From Marsupella aquatica (Eukaryota > Marchantiophyta), in NCBI GenBank assembly GCA_973895155.1, contig OZ316894.1:5394001-5458000 (forward strand): DNA of 64,000 bases, read 5' to 3'. Below, piece by piece: positions 1 through 12,308 of the stretch; position 1 is the stretch's first letter, and each line of letters opens with the position of its first letter. A program made the position numbers and the translations under genes. The notes under the pieces are model-generated. The model worked only from the letters and a program-made list of their open reading frames with translations, had not been told where the DNA came from and ran no database searches.

Positions 1-114
1 ACATGTGCATAGAAAGAGGGTGGTATGTTATGTATGATTATTAAAATGGGTATATGCATGATGGTTTTATAATCATTTTAATATTCATAAAATGAATAGT
101 ACGTGAATATTCTT

Positions 115-371
115 TGGTGACACTTTTATTGTCCTCTCCGCTATTCACATTCACGGAAGGGATAGTCGATGCTAGTCTAAAAAACCCATAAGTGTAGAAT
201 CATAATTAGCATGTTGACGGGCATGTTGACGAGAGACTGAGGTTACATGGTGACACTTTTATTGTCCTCTCCGCAATTCACGTTCAAAGAAGGGGTAATT
301 GGGACTAGTCCAAGAAAACCCATAAGTGTAGAATCATAATTAGTGGGTTGAAGGAAGACTGGGGTTATATA
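115..371. repeat. Tandem duplication, about 133 bp x 2
   Basis: Two diverged copies start at 115 and 248. Both open with the bases tggtgacacttttattgtcc and share a block ending in cataattag. I see no gene in or around them. Confidence 0.85.
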
Positions 372-2860
372 GAGTCGCTCAAAAGGAGATAATAATTGAA
401 GAACTTAATAATACATTGAGAATAGTTAGTTGTGCTTGAATGGGTATGTGGATATGAGACAATGCATATGACTTTTTTAGTGTGTATTGACAAGATATTC
501 CATAAGTGTGATTGCTAAGATTAATCCCTTATTAGAGGAGAGGGAGCAGTATTTAAAAGAAAAGAAAAGAAAAGGATAAAAAACAAGAGACATAGAGAGA
601 AGAAATAGTGGCTAAAGGAAAGAGAGACGGATGCGATGGGATGGGCTCCAATTTTTATCACATGTACTATTGGGCAATGCCTTCTTTTTTGTTTGGGAAA
701 AAAGCCAATGCACAAGCCACAATCCAGGAGCATTAAAGAGCTCCCCCTTTTATCGAGGTTATGGCTATTGCCATATAAAAGTCGGAACCAGAAAATCAAG
801 TGATCTGTGAGAGTTTAATCCTTTCCGGAAAAGCATCTGCACATTGCACTGATAAGGTGCAACTATTAACTTGAGCACACTAGCTTGTGTAGAGAGTGGT
901 TTAAGGGATATACCTTTTTCACTAAATCCTGACTTTTTTTTCCTGTTTGTTTTGTAGTCTGTGAGAAACTAAAATGCTGTGTTTGTTTTTTTCGAAGGTA
1001 GGCTATTGTAAAGGCAATACTTCCTGAGCAATACCTATTACTGGTGGAAGTCCAAATCCTTGATCGCCAATTGTGATCTTGAAATGCATGGACTCTTTCC
1101 AATATTATCAAATTTAATTGTCACACACATACTATATATCATAATAGAATTTATCTAAAATAAATGCATGGAAAAACTTATTATTTATAGCATTCATTTG
1201 TGATATTTGGATATGAAAAAGATGAGTATTTTAATATTTAACAATCAAAAGCTTCTTATTTGATTAAAGAGAGATTTATGCAATTTTGACCAAATAAAAT
1301 GTAAGCAATAATCATCTGCATTTTGTTTGTAGAAAAGCATTCATTGCTCTTGATAGGCAGATGAGTCTTCTATAGTTTTGTTTCATATTGGTGGGATGAA
1401 CGTAGCAAAGTCCATATTAAGAATGTAGAAATTTATTTTTGTTGGATCTTCAAAATGAAAAAACAAAAATTCTATTAAATAAACTATTGTATTTATTTAT
1501 CGATCATGTACTATAATCACCGTCGTGCTATCTGATTATATGCACTATAAATGAGCAAAGAGACAATAAAAATATGTGTTGGTTTAGCGCACATTTGAGG
1601 TTTTGTTTTTTTCAATCTTCACGTACTCATCACTGATGAATTTATTTTTGGGAGTTTTTTGCGCAAACATTTTTTTTAGTGAAACATTGAAATAACTTGT
1701 ACACCAACAATTCATGCATATTGTCATCAGAGGCTGTCTTTGATAGAGCAAAATGAGATAAAGCTCTCTAAATTTCCTATTTTGTGGAGGCCCCTAGCCC
1801 AAGATATGTCATAAAAAGTTGGTTTATGATAAATTAAACATTCAAGCTACCAAATGACAAAACATGAAGCCAACGGTGGAGAATAGAGCACTATAAATGT
1901 AACTATATCAAACTTTGGAGATTGAATAGTGCATTTCAATCCCCAAGATGCAAAGAAACTGGATCAAGTGACTCGTGACAACTATTTATGCCAGATCAGA
2001 AAGTAGACCAAAGATATTGTAATCAAGCGGGTCTCATGTAGTAGATTTTTCTCCGTGGTAAACATGTTTTATGCTACATTTGCATTTACCTATCAATATT
2101 ACTCAAAGTCGTATTTGATAGATGAGTTCTTTTGTGCGTCTTGGTTTCCAAATGAAATATGTCTTGTCAGGGTTAAGGTTTACCCTTAGGTTTAATGCAA
2201 AAGGATATTTTGTTAATCCTTGGCGATTATTAAAGTTGTGTTCTTCATGTAACATACTAACTTATTTACTCTTTGCGGATTGCTTGGGGGATTGCTAAGA
2301 TTATGTTACTTGTCAAGTTGTGTTATTCATGCCCACCCAAAAAAGGTGGAGTGGTACTATAAAAATTTAAGATTGCAAATAATGCCTCCCAAGCATTGGG
2401 TTGTCAATGCACAAGAAGCAATTTTGGACCAGTCTGGTTTTCACTCCATGAATAAAAATTTGAGTACATAAATCTATAAACTTCTCTACCTGCTGTTCAC
2501 GTTGGATACCTAGACTTTGCAAAACAAATAGAAATATTTGTTTTTACTTGACTCTATAATTGTGGAGGAGTGTCCTTGCATTCTCTTTTGTCATATGGGA
2601 AAATGGAGTGTGAGTTAAGGATCCAAGAATCCAAATAGGGCCCTTATTTTATTCTCTTCTCTTTTGTCATTTAATGTAAGTTTTCACTGGCTTTCTTTGC
2701 TTTACTATTTGGTCACTTTCTACAGATTTATTTCTTTTTTACAAATTGAAATGTCATTTAGTGGGGGTGTTCATTTATTGCCCTCTCATTTGCTTACTAT
2801 TCACTCTTTGTTGAAATCCCATTTTACTACTAACTTTAAAACTAAAACAATTCATGTATT
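372..2860. other. Gene-free AT-rich stretch
   Basis: Only short reading frames of under 100 codons occur here, with no recognisable domain or coherent splice structure. The composition is AT-rich with many homopolymer runs. I see no RNA gene. Confidence 0.6.
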
Positions 2861-2879
2861 CATGTTTTCACTCTCAGTC

Positions 2880-2975
2880 CATTTATCTTTTTCAACTTTT
2901 AATTATTTTGCCACTAAAGATGTTCAAATTGATAATACTGCCATAGTTTTTTTATTTACAAGTATGCCACAATGA
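2880..2975. mobile_element. Degraded copy of small inverted-repeat family A
   Basis: The bases around 2905-2955 (core gccactaaagat, then ataatactgccat followed by a T-rich run) match the ends of the better preserved copies at 4517-4762 and 43993-44209. Only one arm is clear and no target-site duplication was found, so this is probably a fragment. Confidence 0.5.
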
Positions 2976-4021
2976 CGAAAACTTCAATAAAGTAACCAAG
3001 GGAGAATGTACAAAAGCCTAGGATCCTTCAAGAGTGTTGAATGAGAGAAGACCTTTATATGTTGCCTTTCAAGGTTATTTGTTTTATTGCAAAAATATTG
3101 TCTTTTGAAATCCATTTTATACCCAAACGGGAGACAAACATGGAGTTATAAATTTCTACTATGTATTGATCTTTTTCAAAGTCCAGCTATGATTTGAGTT
3201 TCTACTCATTGATAAAAGGTACCATAAAGCGCATATTAACCAATTTAGTCAATATCGGAGGATGCATAGATTTAGTTTAATTGAGTTGTTTGCATTGATC
3301 AAGAAGTCACTGATATTACTCTTCACACAAGTATTTAAACACAAAAGCAATTTGGATGCTTGAATTCACAATATCTAATATATTAAGCTGAGAGTCCCCA
3401 TGGATATTCACAAACCAAAGGAATAACATATGGACACTTGATTGCAAGACATCTAATGGTATGAAAGTTCATGTTGAGTTGAGCGGTCACACTAGCCTTC
3501 ACACACCAAATGAATGTAGACGCTTTAATCCCAACCAACTAATGGTTGGAAAATTAGGGGGTGACATGGAAATTTGACAGGAATTTTCAAATATATAGAG
3601 GTCTCTAACTGGACTAGTAAAAATTGTGACAATATTGTCACTAGAACATACTTAACTACAAAGAGATTAAAAACCATATTTCAAAATGGGGAAGTGAAGC
3701 CTGGATGGATGGTCATCATGTTATACAATGCTCTGATGTATCACATTTTTGTGGTCCATATATGGGAATTTTAGACTTATAACTTGATGATTATGACTCT
3801 TAAAAATAATTTTTTGTTTTTCACGTTCAAGGCAACTAGAGAAGAGATGTAAAAATGCATAAGCCCTAATATTCATATTAACATAACAAAAATTAATCTA
3901 ATAGAATTTACTGCTATGACAATTTTCAAGATGAATAACTCAACCAACATGGTAAAAAATTCATTGACATTTTTATGGAAGTGTAGTTTACCTACTATAG
4001 CAGATCCTTAAAAAAACAAAT

Positions 4022-4370
4022 CTGCCTCACTCCAAGGTTGGTCTCACTCCAAGGTTGGTCTCACTCCAAGGTAGGTCCCATATTAGGTGTGAAGTTTTCA
4101 AGTAATAAACATCCTAAAACATAAAAGAAAATAAAATATATTTCAATTATTTTGTAACCCTTAATTTATGGAATATTCTAGGAATATTTCCAAATTTGGT
4201 ATTGAAAAACCATAGTTCTTATAAATCTCAAAATTGGATTGAAACCGGGATGAAAACACCCCTATATTTCTTCAACAAAACTTTTAAAGTCTTCCGTGCA
4301 ATTAAATTAAAAAACCCTTTTCTTCTTTGCGGGCAATGGGTCGGAAGAAAAGAAGTGAGGACCCGGGAAA
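4022..4370 (+). mobile_element. hAT-like non-autonomous element, degraded copy
   Basis: This block aligns with the element at 32079-32513 read on the minus strand. Shared landmarks are a tcactccaagg start, aagtaataaacatcctaaaac near 4102, and a G/C-rich end containing gcaatgggtcggaagaaaag near 4335. Its left end carries three head-to-tail copies of a 17-bp unit (tcactccaaggttggtc) at about 4027-4077. No coding capacity is seen. Confidence 0.6.
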
Positions 4371-4516
4371 AATATAATAATTTTAATTTATAAAATTCTT
4401 ACAATTAAACTCAAATTGTGTGAATGTAGTCCATGGGAGTTTCAAAAGACCAACCTTGCAGCCCATAGGAGCATCATTTTAAAAAATCAGGTTAAGGACA
4501 AAGTAATAAAAAATTA

Positions 4517-4762
4517 CAGTTTTTAACTACATTGCAATTTAAGATATGACTTATTACAATACTGCCAAGGTTTTTTTTCATAATTTTGCCATTTATGATG
4601 TGACTTACTACAATAGTGCCACTGTTTTTACATAGTTAGAAGACTGCTGCTATTTTTGTATTCATGTAACTAGCTCAAAGCAAGGTTAACCATGAGTCAG
4701 GTTCCATCCTCTGGCAGTATTGTAATAAGCCAGATCTTTAGTGGCAAGGTAGTGAAAAAGCG
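4517..4762. mobile_element. Small TIR element, family A (MITE)
   Basis: The left end (cagtttttaactacattgc) and the reverse complement of the right end (cgctttttcactaccttgc) match for more than 50 bp, including the inner landmark ttattacaatactgcca. The copy at 43993 has the same termini and a clear 10-bp target duplication. Here the right end abuts the next element at 4773, and no convincing target duplication remains. Confidence 0.7.
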
Positions 4763-5474
4763 ATGTTAAAAACAACGTGTTACTAACCTCTCCCAAACTG
4801 ACCGCAATTATCAACCTGTCCCCTTAACTATTTTCATTCCTAAGTCTACCCCCTTTTCTAATATTGGTTACTCCAACTCCTCTACTTAACCCCAGGTCAT
4901 TCTGTATTGGTCACCTGCCACATGGCAAGGTGCTATTTGCCACGCAGAACCCTGGCTGGTTCTATCCTAACCTGGGCTGACTAATCTCATTTTAATGATT
5001 TATGGAGTACCAGCGTGGCTGGCTCCCTCGCGTTGCGCTAAGGCAGCCGCTTCTTCTCCGCCCCGACTTACCCGCAAAAGCAGCCTGACGATAGGGCAAC
5101 CCATTCCTTCCCTTTCCCGGCCCAGAACTCCCTACATTGTCATAATAGGAGTGAGTCGGTCTGGGTAGAACTGGGCAAAGTTTGGCGGGGCCAAAATTGC
5201 CTTGCCACACAGCAGACTACAAATGCTGAAGGAACTTGGGTTAAATACAGGAGTTAAAGTAACCCATATTCAAAATGATGATAGACTTAGGAGTAAAATA
5301 GTTTGGGAGACAAGTTGATAATTACACTCAGTTTGGGGGAGAGGGTTAATTACATGAGTTAAAGTAAACCATATTCGAAAAGGTCATAGACTTAAGAATT
5401 AAAATAATTTGCGAGAGAGGTTGATAATTACACTCAGTTTGGGGGATCGGTTTCTAAAAAGCTCATGTTAAAAA
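4763..5474. mobile_element. Mutator-like foldback element with 10-bp target duplication
   Basis: The element spans 4773-5464 (692 bp) and is flanked by a perfect 10-bp direct repeat, atgttaaaaa, at 4763-4772 and 5465-5474. The long terminal inverted repeats carry cccaaactgagtgtaattat and are related to those of the element at 33341-34153. The right arm is itself duplicated (about 5227-5350 and 5351-5464). A 9-11 bp target duplication is typical of Mutator-like elements. The 5 kb interior shows no transposase. Confidence 0.8.
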
Positions 5475-6034
5475 ATGGAGTGAGTGAGGCACTCAGTGAG
5501 CCAATCTTGGTGGGGCCTGTCAATAGTCAGTAATGAGTTTTCTAGGAACGGTCCCATTGGAGGTGGCCTTTAGAAAAGATAACTACAGGAGTACTTTTAA
5601 CATGAAGCATTTTTGGGGCTAACCACTCTTACGTGTGTCATATTTAGACACGCAGATTGACTCCCAAGATCTTGGAACGATATTGCAATCATTTTCCCCT
5701 CAATAAGCGATTCCTACTGTACATTTTGGTAAATCCAGCCAAAGCTACAGCGCAAGTACTCATCTCTTTTTGGCTCTACCTATAAATACACCCTAAGTCT
5801 TGGCGCAAACACAAAAACGGAGAATTTGAGCATCCTTCCCTCTTGATTCACTTTTACGAGTCACGATATTCACAATGAACATTCGTCTTTTAGTCCCTTT
5901 TGTTGTTTCAGAATGACTAATAGGACATACGATCTTATTTATACTGTTCACAACCACTAAACTGTTTTGAGCACAATGACAATATTAATTGCCATTCTAC
6001 TGTAGTGACTTGTAGGAGGACATCCTCTTTGGCT
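5475..6034. other. Gene-free stretch
   Basis: I see no reading frame with recognisable content and no repeat with clear boundaries here. Confidence 0.5.
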
Positions 6035-6148
6035 CTACCAATCACGTTCAGTTGATTCCAATTTGCAATGTTTTCGTGTGCTTTCTGCAAGCTACCAATC
6101 ACGTTCAGTTGATTCCAATTTGCAATGTTTTCGTGTGCTTTCTGCAAG
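6035..6148. repeat. Exact 57-bp tandem duplication
   Basis: Two head-to-tail copies begin at 6035 and 6092, each starting ctaccaatcacgttcagttg and ending tttctgcaag. The period is 57 bp (19 codons), so a minus-strand reading frame stays open through both copies. No gene is recognised around it. Confidence 0.9.
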
Positions 6149-8212
6149 CGACAAAAGCGTTTCTATGGGTTTCAGTTGTTGTAATAGCCATATTCATTCA
6201 ACCCTCCCTTCCACCCCCAAACAAGGCAGTTTAATAATAGCCTTCCCATCTTTCACAAGTCTAGATGGAACCTAATGTGTGACAAACAACTGCGATCCAT
6301 GGACACACATCAACCCAGTTGGTCCGTTTTCAAATGTTTCTTTGAACTAAATAACAGCTCTATTTGTGTACTTGCTCTTGATAGCTCCTACTGTATATAG
6401 GACCGGGTTTCATGGTAAAACATTCTGGTTCATCCAAGCTTAAATTTTAGGATGTTCTGAAATAGTAAAAATGAAAGACAAAAGTGTTCTAAACAATGCA
6501 TAGTTTCGTTACCAGATGCCCATATCACATGCTTTTAGTATCGTAAATGAAATGTTTCAGGTAACATTTAAACACATTTCGAAGCCTTACAACTCAGAAC
6601 CTTGGCCCTCTCTCTATGACATAAAAACTTTTGTTATTTTTCTCTTTACTACATTAATTTCCCATACATCCCCTTTCTTTTGAGGAGGGCATTATGTGAA
6701 GTATCACAAAAATAGGAAAGGTAAAACCCACATATAGTGTTACCAAATAAAATAACATAATAACTTCTATCAAAATCACAAGATTTTTTTTTAACTTCTT
6801 TCATGCCTTTGGCCAATTGCAGGCCCTTTTGCTTGGATTTTTTATTCAGAGATTCACTTTTTCTTGTTTGTTACCAAAAAATCAATCAAGTTTTTACGCA
6901 CATGAATGTCCTAGTTGCAGGCATTATGAGAATAATGCACTCCAAACTTGGGCTGCCACCCTCATTTTTCAGGGCACTATATCTCATAATGCCCTATAAT
7001 CTGGACATTATCCTATTCAAAATTGCCAGTGTTTGAACTTAAAAGGCTCACATTCACTAGTGGTTCAAGATTGAGCCTATGGTCACTAAATGACTTGAGA
7101 GGCGTATTAAAGGTTCACTCTCTTTAGTGCTTCAACATTGAGCTTTATAGACAATTGCAAAAGCATCCAAAAGCTGAACACATAAACTGCACCACGGAAA
7201 TGTTAGGTATATGCTATTGACTTACAGTAGTACTGAAACTGTTTTCTGATGCCCCTAACTTGTTGTCTTTGTGTCTGCTAGAGGTCAGAGAATAGAATCA
7301 TCTGTTGAGATGTCCTGTATCAGTGCTGGGCACACGCTAACTAGCCCTATGCTCAGATGAAAGCTTCATTCCATTCAATGCAATCTGTACTCCAGGACAT
7401 TAAGGGTAGTCTGATGATTTTTATTGCTCTTCCCTTTCAGGGCTTGCCAAGTTTTATATCTCATTATTCTAAACCATATTTTGTGGTGTATCTGTAGGGT
7501 TGAAGTTGAGCACAGTGCATTGTCGCTGGTGTCAAAAGTAGTGTCTGAATACGAGATTGCACGAGATCCACCATTTATCTAGGGATATGACCACTTAACT
7601 TATATTTAGGGTCCTTAATGGAGCAATGGGGCTCTGGTACGCCTCCCCGCTGAGGGTCGGTATATGGTCCCTCCATATGCTCCAGGTCCCCCCATATGCT
7701 CCATTACAGGACCATAAACATATCAGTTTCACCGTCCATGAGAGGGACCTCTCTTAGTTGGGTTTAGTTTGATCCAACAATTTTGTGACGAGAGAGAAGT
7801 GTCTTCACTGAGGAATGGTCGAGAGTATAATTGTCTTTGGCACCCTTCTATTTATAGGATTTAATTGAGCAGCACTGGTGTGCTGCTAGGTCTGGCTTGA
7901 GTGTGTCTAGCTAGAGCTCGGCTGCGGAGAACGACAGTTCTTTATATTTGGAACTCACAGATCGAACGCAGGCACTGCACGAGAATAATTATAGTTCCTC
8001 CACTCCTCCTCCGAGTGGTTCTTCGAGATCTGGGTTCTGGATCACAGTCACGTGATCTCAGAAATGAGTATTAATTCCACTTCTCGTTGACGATTTCTCA
8101 AAACATCTTGTTGTTCCGAAAGTGAATTTGAAACTTCGAGAAACACCACTCTCCGCCTGCCTTCGATTGAGGCAAGATCAGATTGGGCGAGAATCTAGAT
8201 TGCGCGGAAGAG
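6149..8212. other. Intergenic and 5' flank of the O-methyltransferase gene
   Basis: No gene is recognised from 6149 to the methyltransferase start at 8213. A diverged local duplication lies at about 7041-7150 (both halves contain gtgcttcaa/gtggttcaa and ttgagc). A short repeat of ccatatgctcc occurs at about 7673-7704. A TATA-like tatttatagg at 7849-7858 could be a core promoter for the downstream gene, which would imply a 5' leader of roughly 330 bases. That promoter call is inference. Confidence 0.4.
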
Positions 8213-10181
8213 ATGGCGCCAGAAGAAACGAATGACGCCCAGACGGAATCCATTTTGACACCTCATGGTGAAGATGACAGCAGGTACTTGGCAATCAACC
8301 TCACGATGCTGACTATTCTCCCCATGGCGATGAAGGCTTTCACTGAGCTGGGAATCGCTGACATACTCGCCAAGGGGAAGGGGCCGATGACAGCCGAGGA
8401 TATCGTTGCGAAGCTGCCAACAAAATCCGCAAGTGGAGCTGCCCGGAATCTCAAACGCCTTCTGAGACCCTTGGTGCGTGAACGAGTCCTCAGTGAAGCT
8501 CTCAATGCCGAGAAGGAAACAGTCTACGGCCTCACGGAGATTTCCAAATGGTTCACCAGTGACATTGAATTCAGCGCTCTACCCTATGCACGTAAGCTAT
8601 TCTATCACCTTGAATGTCAGTTATACACAGAGATCCCCTGTTCCATTTAAAGTGAGAAACAGGGGATTATAATAATGCCGGATCGTAGCGAAATTGAATC
8701 TTATGTAGTTACGGCAAGTTTACACCAACTGATCACAAGTAGATCTTTTGATCTCCTTGACTGCTGTTTCTTGTTGGATTTGACTGTTGCACTTGTTAAT
8801 TACCTTTTGGAACGAGCAGGTCTCAATTTTAGCTCAAATTATCTATCTCTATGGCCTCGAATGAAAGAGGTCATTCTGGATAATTCCGCAATCCCCTTCG
8901 AGGCTGAGTATGGAATGCCCTTCTTCGATTACACCGAGAAAGACGCGGAGTTCAGGACGAAGTTCCATGACGGAATGTTGTGCGTGAGCCAGCTTCAATT
9001 CAGGGAAGTTGTTAACCATTTGGAGCACAGTGGAGTTCTAGACGGAGTGAAGACTCTTGTGGATGTTGGAGGAGGCAGGCTGGCGACCATTGTTGGCCAC
9101 ATTGTTGCTCAACACCCAGACATTCACGGCATTAATTTCGACCTCCCAGAGATCATCGCCACAGCTCCCCCAGTGAAAGGTATGGAATCTTTCCACCTTG
9201 GAAAAGTCAAATCAGTACTTCTACTGTTTGGATTATGCTGACGGAGTGTCTTTTCCACCCGTTCCGCATAATTGCCAGACAAAATAATTTCTTCTCCCTC
9301 CATGGATGTGGGGTTGTTGAAATCGCCCTCTTTACCGTACAGTGTCATGCATGTCAGACAATCTGCCCACCATCTTTAGTAAGCTTGTGAGTTGTGATTC
9401 GCGTGCCCCACACATTGCTTACCACGCTGCATGCCACTGAACCAAATGTTGCGGTCCGGCTTTCAAGGTGAGGTCACGAGCACTGTACCTTGGTAGTGAA
9501 ATTGTGGAGGCATCGATATATATGATCGAGATACATCTTGATCGGTTTGCAGAAGTTTCAGTGATTGATCCTTTAGGCTCAAACGTCCAATTATCAAATA
9601 TCAGTGATTCTGATCTAAAGTTCTTACCACTACAGGTGTGGAGCATGTAGCTGGTAATTTTTTCAAGGGTGTGCCGTCTGGAGATGCCATATTCATGAAG
9701 GTTCGTATCGGAACCTGAAAATTTCTCCTTGAACGGTGCTGTCGCTCCTCCCCTGGCCAGGGCCCTCCTGTGCTGCACTTTGTTAAAGAACTCCTCAATC
9801 AAGGAGATTGTTGATCAATTCTGTGATAAAGCTTCCGACATTTATGAAATTGCAATCGACACTGGGTTGTTTATGCAGTTAATCTTGCACGGCTGTGGAG
9901 ACGATGAGGCGGTCTTGATCCTAAAGAAGTGTCTCGAAGCTGTTCCAAAGAATGGTAAGGTCATTCTAGCCGAGTATGTCCTAAACGACGGCCAGGAGAA
10001 GAGTGCCACTGGACGATATGCAGAGTTTCAGGACATCAAGATGATGTCGGTACACAAGGGAGGCAAGGAGAGAACGAAGGAGGAATATCAGGCACTACTG
10101 AAAGCAGCTGGTTTCTCACATTTCAGCTTGGTCGTTAGTCCAGCAGGGGGCATGGACTTGGTCCAAGCGATTAAAATCTAA
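8213..10181 (+). CDS. Class II plant O-methyltransferase (COMT-like)
   Basis: Predicted SAM-dependent methyltransferase acting on a hydroxyl of a phenolic or related small molecule in the cytosol. Four exons with GT-AG borders keep frame: 8213-8591, 8820-9179, 9636-9700 and 9879-10181, giving 368 residues, the usual family size. The N-terminal dimerisation helices (about 25-125) are followed by AEYGMPFFDYTEKDAEF (155-171) and the SAM loop LVDVGGG at 206-212. The putative catalytic base is His272 in LILHGCGDDEAV, and the C-terminal MMSVHKGGKERTKEEY block is present. Two positions are unusual: the SAM loop reads GGGRLAT where the family normally has GGGxG, and Asp after His-Leu-His is replaced by Gly. 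The start was set at ATG 8213 because upstream codons in frame lack ATG. The substrate cannot be read from sequence; the N-methyltransferase relatives of this fold are the main alternative. Confidence 0.88.
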
Positions 10182-10983
10182 TGCGCATATATCACAGATT
10201 GACAGTAACCCCGTACTAGAAATTTCGGCAATCTGCGCATGTAATCTCTGCTACTCTACTATGTAGAGTGGAACATCTTTTCTGAGATCTCAAAAGAAAT
10301 GCAAGAACCCAACATTGCTCCTTCTGAGGCCACAGACAGATGGGAGAAGGAATAGGATGTCGTTTTTTTAAAGTAGGAATAGAACACATTAGCTGTACGA
10401 CATCTATGACTACTAAAGACGCTGGAGTTTGTAAGAGGTTCTTATATCTTTTATACAAATAACATAGCCTGTGCTTGACACCATTAGTTGCAATTTGTAA
10501 AAATGATTACGTAATGGAGAACATTCTCTTCAGTTCTAGGGATTGACGTTCATCGATCCAGGAAACTGAAAATTTGAACTGCTGGTTGGAATTCGGACAT
10601 GCAATTCGAAGTGTACTAATTGAAATGCACGACTCGAATAACAGTAGTTTAGTGTGTAAATTTGGGAACTCGAGTTGAAAAATCGTCACCTGAATTTCGT
10701 AATAGGCGAGCTGAAGTAGATAAGATATTTTCTATTGTCTAAACTCTAGAACTCGAGCGAAATTTCGGTTCATTCATTTAGATCTGAGTGTAGACCAAAA
10801 TCTGCAATCGAGCATCATTCAAGTGTCGGAATCCAAAAGAGCTTGAACGACCAAGATCTCCTCTAATGTGTTCATCAATCTGGGTCCTGGTCGCATGCCA
10901 CCCGGTAGCCATTCCTCTGGAAACCCTAGAAATCCATAGATGTACAGGATCGGAAGGCAATTTCTTTAAGATCTCCTGGCTGC
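10182..10983. other. Gene-free stretch downstream of the O-methyltransferase
   Basis: Probably includes the 3' untranslated region of the methyltransferase. No other coding signal or repeat is evident. Confidence 0.4.
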
Positions 10984-11115
10984 TGCACTTTTCTGGGCGT
11001 GTAATGAAATGGAGATTCAGGACTTCGTACAACTAGAGCTGTTAGCTAGTGCACTTTTCTGGGGTGTGTAGTGACATGGAGATTCAGAGCTTCGTACAAC
11101 TAATGCTGTAGCTCG
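10984..11115. repeat. Diverged 66-bp tandem duplication
   Basis: Copies start at 10984 and 11050, each opening tgcacttttctggg and containing tggagattcag and cttcgtacaacta. No gene overlaps. Confidence 0.85.
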
Positions 11116-11332
11116 CGTTTCTTTCCTAAATCAGAAGTCTCTTTTGCCTTATTCTTCTTTTCATCTGAGGGACAGGAAAATTGTAGTTTTTATCCAAGGG
11201 TCATATTGAGTTCCCTTCAAAAGTGCATTTTATAACGAAAGATAAGTAAAATAGACAGGATTGTATATTATCGTGAGTATATATATCATTCATATCATAT
11301 TCCCGTTCATTCTGACTTGTTAGTATTCCTGT

Positions 11333-11570
11333 CAACCGCTAGATTTGATTGTTTCTCAATCTGAGATATTTTTCAATCTGAGATAGGCCTGGATCGACCC
11401 CTACATTGGTAAAAAATGTTCCCATGTATTTTACTCACAATGTCACATGGACTATTCCTAATTAGTTCATCTGGATTGTGTGCTTTTTGTGTGTCTATGT
11501 GAGCATTGGAGCATCTTTTCCTATATCATGTCAACCCCTAGACTTGATTGTTTCTCAATCTGAGATAGGT
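11333..11570. repeat. Local dispersed duplication with tctcaatctgagata motif
   Basis: The block tcaacc.ctaga.ttgattg followed by tttctcaatctgagata occurs at about 11333-11370 and again at about 11529-11567. An extra half copy (tttcaatctgagatagg) lies at about 11370-11386. I see no gene between 11116 and 12072; a 15-bp unit (tctcttccattgttg) is repeated three times at about 11940-11984. Confidence 0.7.
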
Positions 11571-12072
11571 TGGCCCTACAACCTTCCCAGAAGATGATGT
11601 ACCACCGCCCTACTCTATGAACATGTTAAATTCCAAGCTCATTCCGTCAGAATGATTGTGTTGCTACATTTTTTGCAAAACTGGGATTAATTTTCGTCGA
11701 AATAAATGTACATCATATATGTCATATTTGATGTGTAGTTCCGTGCTTTTGGTTCCAATCATGGATTCCAGCCATGATTGCGTAAGCTACTCAAGATCAA
11801 ATCCGTAGTTTGTGTACTGAAGAATATGAAAAGTTTTCATATTTCAAAATCTTGATTGCATCCATTTTTCTTGAAAGTTTAATTTGAAATAGGTTACATC
11901 GATCAGATTCACCCCTACCCAATTTCTGAGGCCAATGTAGTCTCTTCCATTGTTGTCTCTTCCATTGTTGTCTCTTCCATTGCGTTCAAAGCACATTTCC
12001 AGGTTAGCACTCTCTTGGATTGGAGCTGACTTGTACAGATTTGTACATTTTCTCAGGCGCACACTTACTTGG

Positions 12073-12308
12073 ATGCTTTGGGTGGATTCTTTTTTGTCAC
12101 GACAAGATACTATACTTAATACCAATGCACAAGTAATAGTTTAAGCCTCCAATGCTTTGGGTGGATTCTTTTTTGTCACGACAAGATACTATACTTAATA
12201 CCAATGCACAAGTAATATTTTAAGCCTCCAATGCTTTGGGTGGATTCTTTTTTGTGACGAACAAGATACTATACTTAATACCAATGCACAAGTAACTCTA
12301 AGCCTCCA
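12073..12308. repeat. Three tandem copies of a 79-bp unit
   Basis: Copies begin at 12073, 12152 and 12231, each opening atgctttgggtggattcttt and ending near taagcctcca. The first two are almost identical, while the third carries small indels (gtgacgaacaag). It is non-coding as far as I can see. Confidence 0.92.
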
